DNA of 64,000 nt from Salinispora oceanensis (GTDB lineage Bacteria > Actinomycetota > Actinomycetes > Mycobacteriales > Micromonosporaceae). The DNA is taken from contig NZ_KB911579.1 in NCBI RefSeq assembly GCF_000383575.1, forward strand, positions 3,684,575 to 3,748,574, in the 5' to 3' direction. A program made the position numbers and the translations under genes. Positions 35,500 to 44,607 of this stretch are shown here, in pieces. The notes beneath the pieces are model-generated. The model had not been told where the DNA came from. It did no database searches and saw nothing but the letters and a program-made list of their open reading frames with translations. Every line of letters starts with the position of its first letter. Position 1 is the first letter of the stretch.

Positions 35500-36342
35500 A
35501 TGATCTCCGCATCCAAGCGTCTCTGGCGCACCAGCCCGTTGACCTACCTGGCCCTCGTCCTGGCGACCCTGTTGTCGATCTACCCCTTCTACTACATGGT
35601 GGTGATCGGCACCCGCGCCCTGGAGTCGATCAACGACGTGCCGCCGCCGGTCACCCCCGGTGGTGCCTTCAGCGAAAACTTCGGCCGGGTCCTCGACAAC
35701 GACGCGGCCAACTTCCTCACCGGCATGATGAACTCGATCATCGTCGCCTCGGTGGTCACCGTGTCGGTGGTCCTCACCGGCTCGCTGGCCGGCTTCGCCT
35801 TCGCGAAGCTGCGCTTCCGGGGCCGCAACATCCTGCTGCTCTCCATCATCGTGACGATGATGATCCCCACCCAGCTGGGCCTCATCCCGCTCTGGGGCAT
35901 GATGCAGACGCTGGGGTGGTACGACACGCTCTACGCGGTCACCGTGCCGTTCCTGGTCACCGCCTTCGGCGTCTTCATGATGCGGCAGTACGCCAGCCAG
36001 GCGGTCTCCGACGAGCTGATCGAGGCCGGTCGGGTCGACGGCGCCAGCACCCTGCGGATCTACTGGAACATCGTGCTGCCCGCGCTGCGCCCGGCGGCCG
36101 GGGTCCTGGGGCTGCTGACCTTCATGGAAACCTGGAACTCTTTCCTCTGGCCGTACGCGGTGCTCACCCCGGAGAACCCGACGTTGCAGGTCTCCCTCTC
36201 CTTCCTGTCGTACGCGTACTACACCGACTATTCGCAGGTCTTCGCCGCCACCGCCGTCGGCACCCTGCCGTTGGTCATCGTCTTCCTCCTGTTCGGCCGC
36301 CAGATTATCGGCGGGATCATGGAAGGTGCCGTCAAGTCGTGA
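35500..36342 (+). CDS. cebG: sugar ABC transporter permease
   Basis: This is a 280-residue MalG-type permease with six predicted helices. The conserved loop is [24 protein letters not shown], near residues 169-192. It is the partner of CebF in the cello-oligosaccharide importer. Its stop overlaps the start of the beta-glucosidase gene, which keeps uptake and hydrolysis in one transcript. Confidence 0.93.
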   Translation: MISASKRLWRTSPLTYLALVLATLLSIYPFYYMVVIGTRALESINDVPPPVTPGGAFSENFGRVLDNDAANFLTGMMNSIIVASVVTVSVVLTGSLAGFAFAKLRFRGRNILLLSIIVTMMIPTQLGLIPLWGMMQTLGWYDTLYAVTVPFLVTAFGVFMMRQYASQAVSDELIEAGRVDGASTLRIYWNIVLPALRPAAGVLGLLTFMETWNSFLWPYAVLTPENPTLQVSLSFLSYAYYTDYSQVFAATAVGTLPLVIVFLLFGRQIIGGIMEGAVKS

Positions 36343-37775
36343 GTAATCCTGCGAGCCCACCCGCCGCCGGCGTTCTCGCCGAACGCCCGCCGCTGACCTT
36401 CCCGCCGGGTTTCCTCTGGGGCGCCGCCACCGCGGCCTACCAGATCGAGGGTGCGGCGGCCCTCGGCGGCCGGACGCCGTCGATCTGGGACACCTTCAGC
36501 CACACCCCCGGGCGGGTAGTGGCCGGGCACACCGGTGACGTGGCGTGCGACCACTACCACCGGCTCGACTGGGATGTCGCCCTCATGGCCGAGCTGGGGC
36601 TGAAGTCGTACCGGTTCTCCGTGTCCTGGCCTCGGGTGCAGCCCGGCGGCACCGGCCCGATCAACCAGGAGGGACTCGACTTCTACCGGCGGCTGGTGGA
36701 CCAACTGCTGGCCAACGGCATCGAACCGTGGCTGACGCTCTACCACTGGGACCTGCCGCAGCCACTGGAGGACGCGGGCGGCTGGCCGGCGCGGGACACC
36801 GCCGCCCGGTTCGCCGACTACGCCGCTCTGGTCGCCGAGGCGCTCGGCGACCGGGTGCGGTACTGGACGACGCTCAACGAGCCGTGGTGCTCGGCCTTCC
36901 TTGGGTACGGTTCCGGGGTGCACGCCCCCGGTCGGTCTGACCCCGCCGACGCGGTGCGGGCCGGTCACCACCTGCTGCTCGGCCACGGGCTGGCCGTGCC
37001 GGCGCTGCGGGCGGCAGCCCAGTCCGAGGTCGAGATCGGGGTGACGCTCAACCTGTACCCGGTCACCCCGGCCACCGACTCGCCCGGCGACGCCGACGCG
37101 GCACGCCGGATCGACGGGCTGGCGAACCGGTTCTTCCTCGACCCACTGCTGCGCGGGTCGTACCCGGCGGATCTGAGGTCCGACCTCAGCCAGATCACCG
37201 ACTTCGGGCACGTGCGTGCGGAGGACCTGACCACCATCGCCGCCCCGCTGGATCTGTTCGGAATCAACTACTACAGCCGGCACGTGGTCGCCGCGCCGAC
37301 GGCCGCGTCCCCGCCGGAGCCGTACTGGCGGAAACCGTCGTGCTGGCCTGGCAGCGAAGACGTCCGTTTCGTCACCCGGGGCATACCGGTCACCGACATG
37401 GACTGGGAGATCGATCCTCCCGGGCTGGTCGAAACGTTGCGGCGGGTACACGAGGAGTACACCGACCTGCCGCTCTACATCACCGAGAACGGTGCGGCCT
37501 TCGTGGACGCGGTCGTGGACGGTCAGGTGGACGACCCGGACCGCACCGCCTTCTTCGACGCGCATCTGCGTGCCGCACACCAGGCGATCGCCGCGGGTGT
37601 CCCGCTGCGGGGCTATTTCGCCTGGTCGTTGCTGGACAACTTCGAGTGGGCCTGGGGCTACACGAAGCGCTTCGGCATGATTCACGTCGACTACCGCAGT
37701 CAGGCCCGCACCCTGAAGTCCAGCGGTCGCTGGTACGCCGAGACAATCCGACGCAACGGCCTGGCTGCAGAATAG
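36339..37775 (+). CDS. bglC: GH1 beta-glucosidase
   Basis: This 478-residue family 1 glycoside hydrolase cleaves cellobiose and short cello-oligosaccharides inside the cell. The acid/base Glu lies in TLNEPW at residue 181 and the nucleophile Glu in ITENG at residue 383. The N-terminal [19 protein letters not shown] and C-terminal [17 protein letters not shown] are typical. There is no signal peptide. The GTG start overlaps the cebG stop by 4 nt. Confidence 0.95.
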   Translation: MSNPASPPAAGVLAERPPLTFPPGFLWGAATAAYQIEGAAALGGRTPSIWDTFSHTPGRVVAGHTGDVACDHYHRLDWDVALMAELGLKSYRFSVSWPRVQPGGTGPINQEGLDFYRRLVDQLLANGIEPWLTLYHWDLPQPLEDAGGWPARDTAARFADYAALVAEALGDRVRYWTTLNEPWCSAFLGYGSGVHAPGRSDPADAVRAGHHLLLGHGLAVPALRAAAQSEVEIGVTLNLYPVTPATDSPGDADAARRIDGLANRFFLDPLLRGSYPADLRSDLSQITDFGHVRAEDLTTIAAPLDLFGINYYSRHVVAAPTAASPPEPYWRKPSCWPGSEDVRFVTRGIPVTDMDWEIDPPGLVETLRRVHEEYTDLPLYITENGAAFVDAVVDGQVDDPDRTAFFDAHLRAAHQAIAAGVPLRGYFAWSLLDNFEWAWGYTKRFGMIHVDYRSQARTLKSSGRWYAETIRRNGLAAE

Positions 37776-37799
37776 GCTCGAACCAGCTATCCGGGTGGT

Positions 37800-37824
37800 C
37801 CCGGTGCCACCGGTGGGCACCGGG
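37800..37824. terminator. intergenic hairpin between bglC and cebR
   Basis: CCCGGTGCC at 37800-37808 and GGCACCGGG at 37816-37824 pair perfectly over 9 bp around a 7-nt loop, 25 nt after the bglC stop. It could end most operon transcripts before cebR or stabilise the upstream mRNA. It is inferred from structure only. Confidence 0.45.
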
Positions 37825-37850
37825 GCCTTCCGCCGTCGGAGGAGCAGACG

Positions 37851-38897
37851 ATGACAACGCAGCGCACCCGCTCGCTCGGGCGCCCGACTCTCGATGCGGT
37901 CGCCGCACGTGCCGGCGTTGGCCGGGGCACGGTCTCCCGCGTCGTCAACGGTTCACCCCAGGTCAGCCCCGAGGCCCGCGCCGCGGTGCAGCGGGCGATC
38001 GCGGAACTGGGGTACGTGCCGAACCGGGCCGCTCGCGCCCTGGTCACCCAGCGGACCGACTCGATCGCCCTGGTGGTGTCAGAATCCGGGGACCGGGTGT
38101 TCGCCGAGCCGTTCTTCGCCGGCATCGTGCGGGGCGTGAGCTCCGGCCTGCTGGGGACCCCGTTCCAGCTCTGGCTCGTGATGGTTCAGTCCCCGAGCGA
38201 GCGGGAACGGGTCGAGCACCACCTGACCAACCAGCACGTTGACGGCGTCCTACTGTTGTCGCTGCATGATGCCGACCCGCTGCCCACGCTGCTGGCAGAG
38301 CGGGGCCTGCCCACCGTGCTCGGGGGCCGGCCAGCCCAGATGCTGCACGCCGGCGCGGAGCCGGCCTGGCTCGTGGACGCGGACAACGTCGGCGGGGCCC
38401 GGCGCGCGGTGGAGTACCTCGTCGGGCGGGGACGGCGGCAGATCGCGACCATCACCGGTCCCCAGGACATGGCCGCCGGTCTGGGGCGGCTGACCGGCTA
38501 CCAGGAGGCGGTCGCGAAGACGCCGAGCGGGGGCAGACCAGACCTGATCGCGTACGGGGACTTCAGCGAGGACAGTGGGGAGGCCGCGATGCGCCAGCTG
38601 CTGGCCGCGTGCCCGGACCTGGACGCGGTCTTCGCCGCCTCGGACCTGATGGCGTTCGGTGCGCTCCGGACGTTGCGGGAGGCCGGTCGGCGGGTGCCCG
38701 AGGACGTGGCCGTGGTGGGCTTCGACGACGCGCCGATCGCCCGCCAGTCGGACCCGCCGCTGACCACGGTCTTCCAGCCGATCGAGGAGATGGGACGGCA
38801 GATGGCCCAGTTGCTGGTGTCCCGGATCCGTGGCGAGAAACGGGCCACCACGAACATCCTCCTGGACACCGAGTTGATCGAGCGCGCCAGCGCCTGA
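37851..38897 (+). CDS. cebR: LacI family repressor of cello-oligosaccharide uptake
   Basis: This is a 348-residue LacI-family regulator. The N-terminal helix-turn-helix TLDAVAARAGVGRGTVSRVV is followed by the hinge region and the sugar-binding domain, with the conserved VAVVGFDDAPIARQSDPPLTTV near the C-terminus. A GGAGGAG site precedes the ATG. It closes the locus in the same direction as the uptake genes. Its likely site is the TGGGAGCGTTCCCA operator before cebE. Confidence 0.9.
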   Translation: MTTQRTRSLGRPTLDAVAARAGVGRGTVSRVVNGSPQVSPEARAAVQRAIAELGYVPNRAARALVTQRTDSIALVVSESGDRVFAEPFFAGIVRGVSSGLLGTPFQLWLVMVQSPSERERVEHHLTNQHVDGVLLLSLHDADPLPTLLAERGLPTVLGGRPAQMLHAGAEPAWLVDADNVGGARRAVEYLVGRGRRQIATITGPQDMAAGLGRLTGYQEAVAKTPSGGRPDLIAYGDFSEDSGEAAMRQLLAACPDLDAVFAASDLMAFGALRTLREAGRRVPEDVAVVGFDDAPIARQSDPPLTTVFQPIEEMGRQMAQLLVSRIRGEKRATTNILLDTELIERASA

Positions 38898-39032
38898 CCG
38901 CCGCCCGATGGCCTCCGCACCGGAGCCGTCGCTGCGCGTGGCGGCCTCGGTGCGGTCCGGTGCCCGGTGCCTCGTGCCCGGTGGCTGGTGCTCGGCGGCC
39001 GGTGTCCGGCGCAGCGAACGAGGTGTAGCGAT

Positions 39033-40244
39033 TCAGGCGTAGCGGCGGAGTTCGCGGCGGGCGAGAGCGGCCTTGTGGACCTCGTCCGGCCCATCGGCGA
39101 GGCGCAGGGTGCGGGCCTGGGCCCAGAGCGCCGCCAGTGGGGTGTCCTGGCTGACGCCGGCACCTCCGTGCGCCTGGATGGCCTTGTCGATCACCCACTC
39201 CGCCATCGACGGCGTATCGATCTTGATGGCCTGGATCTCGGTGTGCGCGCCCCTGTTACCGACCGTGTCCATCAGCCAGGCCGTCTTCAGCACCAGGAGT
39301 CGGGACTGCTCGATGCGGACCCGCGCCTCGGCGATCCACTCTCGCACCACCCCCTGCTCGGCGATCGGCCGGCCGAACGCCACTCGGTCGAGGGCACGAC
39401 GGCAGAGCAGCTCCAGCGCTCGCTCCGCCATGCCGATCAACCGCATGCAGTGGTGGATCCGGCCGGGGCCGAGCCGGGCCTGGGCGATCGCGAAGCCACC
39501 CCCCTCCGCACCGATCAGGTTCTCCACCGGCACCCGGACATCGTCGAAATCGATCTCGGCATGGCCGCCGTGTGGGCCGTCGTGGTAGCCGAAGACATGG
39601 AGCCCGCGCCGTACGGTGACCCCAGGTGTGTCCCGCGGTACCAGGATCATGCTCTGCTGCCGGTGCCGGTCGGCCGACGGATCGGTCCGACCCATCACCA
39701 CGAAGATCTGACAGGCCGGATCCATGGCGCCGGACGACCACCACTTGCGGCCGTTGATCACGTAGTGGTCGCCGTCGCGGGTGATCTGAGTGGCGATGTT
39801 GGTGGCGTCGGAGGAGGCGACCTCCGGTTCGGTCATGCAGAACGCCGAGCGGATCTCCGCCGCCAGCAGCGGGCGCAGCCACCGCTGGCGCTGTGTCTCG
39901 GTGCCGAACTCGGCGAGCAGCTCCATGTTGCCGGTGTCCGGTGCCGCACAGTTCAGCGCCTCCGGCGCGAGGTGTGGGCTCCGGCCGGTCAGCTCGGCGA
40001 GCGGAGCGTACTGCAGGTTGGTCAGCCCGGCGCCGTGGTGGGGGTCGGGGAGGAAGAGGTTCCACAGGCCCTGCCGGCGGGCCGCCGCCCGCAACTCGGC
40101 CAGCACCGGCGGCCGAGCCCACTGGTCCGCGGCGCCCGCGACCTGCTCGGCGTAGACCGCCTCGGCCGGGTAGACCTGCTGCTTCAGAAAATCGGTCAGC
40201 TCGGACCGCAGCCGCTCGGTGTGGGCGTCGTGGGTGAAGTCCAT
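39033..40244 (-). CDS. acyl-CoA dehydrogenase (ACAD10/11-like)
   Basis: This 403-residue FAD enzyme has the FAD/substrate motifs RSAFCMTEPEVASSDATN and INGRKWWSSGAMDP, DRVAFGRPIAEQGVV, and the C-terminal IQAHGGAGVSQDTPLAALWAQAR. The ATG start has a strong GAGGAGGAG site and overlaps the stop of the upstream kinase gene (ATGA). Such pairs correspond to the fused kinase-dehydrogenase proteins ACAD10/ACAD11 and to LvaA/LvaC of levulinate breakdown. This suggests 4-hydroxyacyl-CoA phosphorylation and elimination, then further oxidation. The catalytic base position is in the C-terminal half and is not verified. Confidence 0.88.
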   Translation of the reverse strand: MDFTHDAHTERLRSELTDFLKQQVYPAEAVYAEQVAGAADQWARPPVLAELRAAARRQGLWNLFLPDPHHGAGLTNLQYAPLAELTGRSPHLAPEALNCAAPDTGNMELLAEFGTETQRQRWLRPLLAAEIRSAFCMTEPEVASSDATNIATQITRDGDHYVINGRKWWSSGAMDPACQIFVVMGRTDPSADRHRQQSMILVPRDTPGVTVRRGLHVFGYHDGPHGGHAEIDFDDVRVPVENLIGAEGGGFAIAQARLGPGRIHHCMRLIGMAERALELLCRRALDRVAFGRPIAEQGVVREWIAEARVRIEQSRLLVLKTAWLMDTVGNRGAHTEIQAIKIDTPSMAEWVIDKAIQAHGGAGVSQDTPLAALWAQARTLRLADGPDEVHKAALARRELRRYA

Positions 40245-41314
40245 CAGCTCCTCCTCGAGACAGCGGTCAGTCCGTATGCGACCAGCGGAGCGACCATCTC
40301 GCCGATCTGGTCGAAGCCCGCGCCGAGGGTCTGCCCCTGGCGGTGCCGGTAGTGGATGCCCTCGCAGATCACCGCGAGCTTGAAGCACCCCAGGGCCACA
40401 TGCCAGTCCAGCGGGCCGACATCGATCCCGCTGCGACTGGCGTACCGCTCGATCAGCTCGGCGCCGGCGGGGAAGCCGGCCCGGGGTCCCAGCCCGTCGG
40501 CGACGGGATTACTTGGGACCGTATCCCCGCCCATCGCATCCCAGTAGGTCAGCAGGAGGCCCAGGTCGGCCAGCGGGTCGCCGAGGGTGGCCATCTCCCA
40601 GTCGAGCACCGCCTGGACGGCGACCGGGTTGACGGTGGCGAGGAGGTTGTCCAGCCGGTAGTCGCCGTGCACGATCCGCCCCGGGCCGGAACTCTCCGGA
40701 GCGGTACTGGCGAGTCGGTCGCGTAGCTCGTCAATGCCGGGCAGTGGCCGGCTCCGCGAGCTGTCGAGCTGCCCGGACCAGCGGCGGACCTGGCGGGCGA
40801 GAAAACCCCGCGGGCGGCCGAAGTCGGCCAGACCGACGTCCGCCGGATCCACGGTGTGCAGCGCGGCGAGGGTGTCCATCATCGCCATCGCCAGCTCCCA
40901 CCGCTGCCCGCGGGGGAGTGGGTCGGTCTGGCCCCGGGAGCGGAACACTGTGCCGGGCACGCGGTCCATCAGATAGAACGGCGCCCCGATCACCTCCGGG
41001 TCGGTGCAGAGCAGCAGCGCCTGCGGCACCGGCACCTCGGTCGGGGCGAGCGCCGAGATGACCCGGAACTCCCGCGCCATGTCGTGCGCGGTAGCCAGCA
41101 CGTGGCCCAGCGGCGGCCGGCGCAGCACGAAATCCCGCCCGCCCGCGCCGAGCAGGTACGTCAGGTTGGACCGGCCGCCGGCGATCAACTGGGCGGTCGG
41201 TGGCCCGTCGGCCAGGTCCGGCCGATGCTCGGCGAGGTAGCCGGCGAGCCGGCCCAGGTCCAGACCCGGCGGGGAGCCGGTCGGTGGGGAATCGTCAATG
41301 GCCGGCTCGGTCAT
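40244..41314 (-). CDS. APH-family phosphotransferase coupled to acyl-CoA dehydrogenase
   Basis: This is a 356-residue kinase of the aminoglycoside/homoserine phosphotransferase fold. The nucleotide-binding region is FVLRRPPLGHVLATAHDMAREFRVI, the catalytic loop is RIVHGDYRLDNLL, and the metal-binding Asp lies in VLDWEMATLGDPLADLG. These match the ACAD10/11 N-terminal kinase domain, so the substrate is probably a 4-hydroxyacyl-CoA rather than an antibiotic. It is first in a two-gene unit whose junction is an ATGA overlap. Confidence 0.87.
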   Translation of the reverse strand: MTEPAIDDSPPTGSPPGLDLGRLAGYLAEHRPDLADGPPTAQLIAGGRSNLTYLLGAGGRDFVLRRPPLGHVLATAHDMAREFRVISALAPTEVPVPQALLLCTDPEVIGAPFYLMDRVPGTVFRSRGQTDPLPRGQRWELAMAMMDTLAALHTVDPADVGLADFGRPRGFLARQVRRWSGQLDSSRSRPLPGIDELRDRLASTAPESSGPGRIVHGDYRLDNLLATVNPVAVQAVLDWEMATLGDPLADLGLLLTYWDAMGGDTVPSNPVADGLGPRAGFPAGAELIERYASRSGIDVGPLDWHVALGCFKLAVICEGIHYRHRQGQTLGAGFDQIGEMVAPLVAYGLTAVSRRS

Positions 41315-41449
41315 CCGAACAGTTGATGGCAGCTCACCTCTGATGTCAAGGCCGGTTTCAATTCTCGGCGCCGAAACCGACCCGTCACCCTGGGTTGCGG
41401 GTTCTGCAACAGCGCTGGGGGAGGGTCATAGCGGGGAAAGGGGTAGAAC

Positions 41450-42052
41450 ATGACGCGGTGGGGACAACAGACCCTGGTGGCGGACCGGCCGACCGGTCCG
41501 GCGGTTCGAGGACTGGCCGACCTGGTCACCCTGCGCCTGCCGGACGGCGCCGAGGTGGGCGTACGCTCCGCGGCCAGCGATGACCTGACCGGCGTGGTGG
41601 ACCTGCACGAGCGGTGTTCGGCGCGTAGCCGCAACCGTCGCTACCACGGTGGGTCCGCCCGGCCCGCCCCGACGCGCTTGCGCCGACTGTTGGAGCCGGC
41701 CCGGGGAGTCACCCTGCTGGCCACGCCGACCGTTTCCCAAGCGCCGACCGCGCCGGTGGTGGCGATGGCCAATCTGCTCGGTGAAGGAGACCTGGCAGAG
41801 GTGGCGTTGCTGGTGCGCGACGACTGGCAGCGTCGCGGGCTCGGATCGGCGCTGCTGCATCGGCTCGTGTGGCAGGCGGAGCAGGGCGGATACGCCGCCT
41901 TGGCGCTGCACATTCAGGCAGAGAACACTCCGATGCTGCGGACCGTCCGCCGGTTGGGACCGCCGTCCGCGGTGGACCGGGACGGCTCGCTGCTGACTCT
42001 GACGGTGCCGTTGACCGCGACCGCCTCCCCGGCCGGGGCGGGGCAGCCGTAG
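41450..42052 (+). CDS. GNAT family N-acetyltransferase
   Basis: This 200-residue GNAT protein has the acetyl-CoA motif VRDDWQRRGLGSALLHRLV at about residues 123-141 and a weakly conserved C-terminal half. AAAGGGG precedes the ATG at 41450. It starts 135 nt from the divergent kinase gene. The N-terminal 35 residues lie outside the usual fold. The substrate is unknown. Confidence 0.83.
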   Translation: MTRWGQQTLVADRPTGPAVRGLADLVTLRLPDGAEVGVRSAASDDLTGVVDLHERCSARSRNRRYHGGSARPAPTRLRRLLEPARGVTLLATPTVSQAPTAPVVAMANLLGEGDLAEVALLVRDDWQRRGLGSALLHRLVWQAEQGGYAALALHIQAENTPMLRTVRRLGPPSAVDRDGSLLTLTVPLTATASPAGAGQP

Positions 42053-42259
42053 ACCGCGCCGCGACCCCGCGATCGTCAGTTTCGGCCGGTACAGAAACCG
42101 GACTGCTGTCGGCGTAGGACATTTCGGTGGCAGTGGCAACGTACCCCGGTTCTCTGACTGCTACCGCGCGCAAATGGTGATGAATGCGAGTAGCGCATCG
42201 GAACACATTTCCTCGTACTGTTGAAGGAGCACCACCTCACCCCCCGAGGAGGCACTCCA

Positions 42260-42529
42260 ATGGTCAACGACTTTCTGATCTCGTTCATCCGTACCGCCGT
42301 TCCGGTCGCGGTCGGTGCGGTGCTGGCCTGGCTCGCCTCGAAAACGGGAATCGTCCTCGATGCTGACTCGTCCGCTTCGCTGACCGCTGGGGTGGTCGCC
42401 GTGGTGGTCGCCGTCTACTATGCCCTCGCTCGTGTGCTGGAGATCCGGTGGCCCTGGCTCGGCCTGCTGCTGGGGCGGCGGGCGAAGCCGGTCTACGAGG
42501 TGCCGCGTACCAGCAAGGGCGAGGGCTGA
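42260..42529 (+). CDS. small two-helix membrane protein (holin-like)
   Basis: This is an 89-residue protein with two hydrophobic helices, at about residues 9-28 and 38-58, separated by a short polar turn. The basic, Pro-containing tail is cytoplasmic. GAGGAGG stands at an ideal distance before the ATG at 42260. The size and layout resemble small phage-type or holin-like proteins seen in actinomycetes and their phages, but no lysin gene is next to it, so phage function is not shown. Confidence 0.6.
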   Translation: MVNDFLISFIRTAVPVAVGAVLAWLASKTGIVLDADSSASLTAGVVAVVVAVYYALARVLEIRWPWLGLLLGRRAKPVYEVPRTSKGEG

Positions 42530-42568
42530 GGCGCTCGTTTGTCCCGCTGCCTACTGCGGCGGGTCAGT

Positions 42569-42600
42569 GGTGGTGGGTGACCCGAAAGCCACCCACCACC
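42569..42600. terminator. bidirectional terminator
   Basis: GGTGGTGGGTG at 42569-42579 and CACCCACCACC at 42590-42600 form a perfect 11-bp stem with a 10-nt loop. It stands between the small membrane protein gene and the convergent collagen-like gene. Confidence 0.75.
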
Positions 42601-42645
42601 ATCACCGGTGCGGTTCACCGTTTCCTCTTCCGGAATTCGTTCCGT

Positions 42646-43428
42646 TCAGGACGGCGTTGTCAACTGCACCCAGGGGTTGTTGCAGGTGAAGTTCTGCCCC
42701 TGCGTAGCGCATTCGGTTTCCCACACCTCGCCATCGGTGGTCAGCACTTTTACCCAGGCGTCATTGCCGGCGGCGGAGATGGCGACCCCGCAGACGGATT
42801 CTCCCGGATAGTTGGCGTTTCCGCTGAGGTCGGTCCAGGTGTAGGGCCCCGGCGGTGCTGGGTTGAGAGTTCTGCGACCGGCATAGGTGACCCCGTCCGA
42901 AACCACCGCACTGAACTCCTCGGAGTTTGATGGGGCAAGACTGTCGATGTCAGCGCAGGGTCCGGGTGGTCCGGTGGGTCCGGGTGGGCCTGTTGGTCCG
43001 GGTGGTCCGGTGGGTCCGGGTGGGCCTGTTGGTCCGGGTGGTCCGGTGGGTCCCGGCGGTCCGGTGGGTCCGGGCGGTCCGGTAGGTCCCGGCGGTCCGG
43101 TGGGTCCGGGCGGTCCGGAAGGCCCCGGCGGTCCGGAGGGGCAGGTGTGTCCACACTTGTCGTCCCAGTAGCCGTGGTCCCAGTCTTCCTGGCCCCAGCC
43201 TCCCCGGTCCCAGTGTTCGCGGTCCCAGTCGCCCTGGTTCCAGCCCCGTTCCTCGTCCGGGTAGGCGGCCATGTTCGTGCTCGTGCCGCTGCCCCAGACG
43301 TGGCCGAAGGCGGGGGCGGTCAGGCCGACGAACGCGAAGGTGAGCGGTGCCATGACGCCAATGGCCACCCACCGTTTGCGACCCGCCAGCAGGCCTGATC
43401 CCAGCCTCTGGTGATGATGGCGATTCAT
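42646..43428 (-). CDS. secreted collagen-like protein
   Basis: This 260-residue exported protein has an N-terminal signal-like segment ending near FGHVWG. It is followed by a WD/GWxxxDW-rich low-complexity stretch, then about 20 Gly-X-Y triplets (GPPGPT repeated) over residues about 96-155, then a Cys-containing globular C-terminal domain of about 100 residues. AAGGAGGG precedes the ATG at 43428. The repeats can form a collagen triple helix. The C-terminal domain ([21 protein letters not shown]) is not one I recognise. Probable surface or sheath role, unproven. Homopolymer-like DNA makes it prone to length change. Confidence 0.78.
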   Translation of the reverse strand: MNRHHHQRLGSGLLAGRKRWVAIGVMAPLTFAFVGLTAPAFGHVWGSGTSTNMAAYPDEERGWNQGDWDREHWDRGGWGQEDWDHGYWDDKCGHTCPSGPPGPSGPPGPTGPPGPTGPPGPTGPPGPTGPPGPTGPPGPTGPPGPTGPPGPTGPPGPCADIDSLAPSNSEEFSAVVSDGVTYAGRRTLNPAPPGPYTWTDLSGNANYPGESVCGVAISAAGNDAWVKVLTTDGEVWETECATQGQNFTCNNPWVQLTTPS

Positions 43429-43570
43429 GACCCTCCTTGGACTTTGATTGATTCCGAAATAACTTCCTACCCTTCGTATCTGATATTTTGTCGCACTATC
43501 CACGTTTCGCGAAACTTATCCGTTTTGCACACCTTTAGGGCTGTGTGTTGGTGTTGTGGAGATCTTGATT

Positions 43571-43660
43571 TCCTCGATCAGGGCATCGGGCGTCGTCCCG
43601 CCGAGGTCGGGGGCTGGCAGGTCCCCCGGGCATTGGGAAGGCGACCCGGTCATCGGCAGA
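43571..43660 (+). pseudogene. IS30-family transposase remnant
   Basis: About 30 residues of an IS30 transposase survive. RRPAEVGGWQVP is read in one frame and GHWEGDPVIG in the next after a one-base insertion at about 43627. In intact transposases these read RPAEV...VPGHWEGDLIIG as one stretch holding the first catalytic Asp. No inverted repeats or other parts of an element are seen. This is a relic beside the collagen-like and orphan genes. Confidence 0.6.
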
Positions 43661-43697
43661 CCCGGTAGCGTTCGGCCCCGTGGGTTGATTTGGGACG

Positions 43698-44489
43698 TTG
43701 CTGCTGGCAAGGCCGACGACCGGCACGCTTCCCTCCCAGCCCGGGGTGCGGGCGGCGTTCGGCTCTTTCTTCGCCACGCCGGGTCCTTGGGGCAACGAGC
43801 TTGGCCTATCCGACCTCGGCCAGGGCTGGCAGCGAGTGGGAGTCGCGCCGTTCCGCACGGAGCGGCTGCGGTTGGCCGCGGGAGTGGACAATCTCGTGGT
43901 GGCCACGGCGGCGCCGGCTCTGGCGGCGTACGTGTCCAACAGCGCCTGCGCCCACCTGGAGGGCCGAACTTCGGCGGGCCACAGCCTCTCGCTGCACCTG
44001 CCCAACACCGCTGAGCCGTGCGGCTACCGGCACGTGGAGGGTGGGCCCGGGCAGGTCGACCCGGACTTCGCAGTGGATGCGTTGCGTACCTGGGCGCTGG
44101 AAGCGGGCCGGACGCCTTCGACGGAGGCCATCACGGCAATCGTTACCTGCGGCGAGGATGACCTGTCGGTGCGGGAGGACGCCGTGTTGATGTTGTTCGC
44201 GGCGCTGGGTTTCACTCTAGGGGCTGAGATTCCGCCCGCCATCAAACCCGATGACCGGGCGTTCGGAGACTACGAACTCGTGGTCCGTAAGGCCGAGGTA
44301 AGGGTGGCCCGTGAGCAGTACATGGCGAGCAGAGGATGGCCGCTTGAGGATGACCTGAAGGCGACCCCGCGGGACCTCGACTATCTCCGCTTCCGCGACC
44401 TGCTGTGGAGTTCGGTCTACGGCGGAGGAGCGACGCGGGACGAGTTGGTCACGCGGTACCAGCAGTTGGCCGCTCGATGGAAGCAGTGA
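43698..44489 (+). CDS. hypothetical protein, possibly 5'-truncated
   Basis: This is a 263-residue frame with good actinomycete codon bias, so it is likely a real gene. The start is uncertain: the frame opens at TTG 43698 right behind an IS30 relic, and no ribosome binding site is visible there or at GTG 43746. The product has no signal peptide or membrane helix. It has conserved-looking segments AFGSFFATPGPWGNE and DYLRFRDLLWSSVYGG but no domain I can name. A strong terminator follows 11 nt after its stop. Insertion and loss of an IS30 copy may have removed its original 5' end. Confidence 0.6.
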   Translation: MLLARPTTGTLPSQPGVRAAFGSFFATPGPWGNELGLSDLGQGWQRVGVAPFRTERLRLAAGVDNLVVATAAPALAAYVSNSACAHLEGRTSAGHSLSLHLPNTAEPCGYRHVEGGPGQVDPDFAVDALRTWALEAGRTPSTEAITAIVTCGEDDLSVREDAVLMLFAALGFTLGAEIPPAIKPDDRAFGDYELVVRKAEVRVAREQYMASRGWPLEDDLKATPRDLDYLRFRDLLWSSVYGGGATRDELVTRYQQLAARWKQ

Positions 44490-44500
44490 CGGTCGCTCAG

Positions 44501-44541
44501 GGGGCGGTGGATGGCACCTTGTTGGGGCCATCCACCGCCCC
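44501..44541. terminator. terminator after the orphan gene
   Basis: GGGGCGGTGGATGGC at 44501-44515 pairs perfectly over 15 bp with 44527-44541 around an 11-nt loop. It lies directly after the stop of the rightward gene and before the convergent aldehyde dehydrogenase gene. Confidence 0.8.
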
Positions 44542-44574
44542 TCCGTGTGACGTGGCTACGTCGAGGCGACAGAG

Positions 44575-44598
44575 CCGGCTCGTCTGCAGACGAGCCGG
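44575..44598 (-). terminator. 24-bp perfect palindrome after the aldehyde dehydrogenase gene
   Basis: CCGGCTCGTCTG at 44575-44586 is followed at once by its reverse complement at 44587-44598. It lies 10 nt beyond the stop of the leftward gene and is probably its terminator. Together with the hairpin at 44501 it insulates the convergent pair. Confidence 0.65.
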
Positions 44599-44607
44599 GG
44601 CGAGGCG

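Noticed and set aside
40244-41314. Aminoglycoside resistance gene
   Set aside because: The fold is APH-like, but coupling to an acyl-CoA dehydrogenase and ACAD10/11 similarity make a metabolic kinase far more likely.
42260-42529. Prophage or phage-tail remnant
   Set aside because: Only one small holin-like protein is seen, with no lysin, terminase or capsid genes nearby.
42956-43140. CRISPR-like or regulatory repeat
   Set aside because: The repeats are in frame and encode Gly-X-Y triplets of the collagen-like protein, so they are coding.
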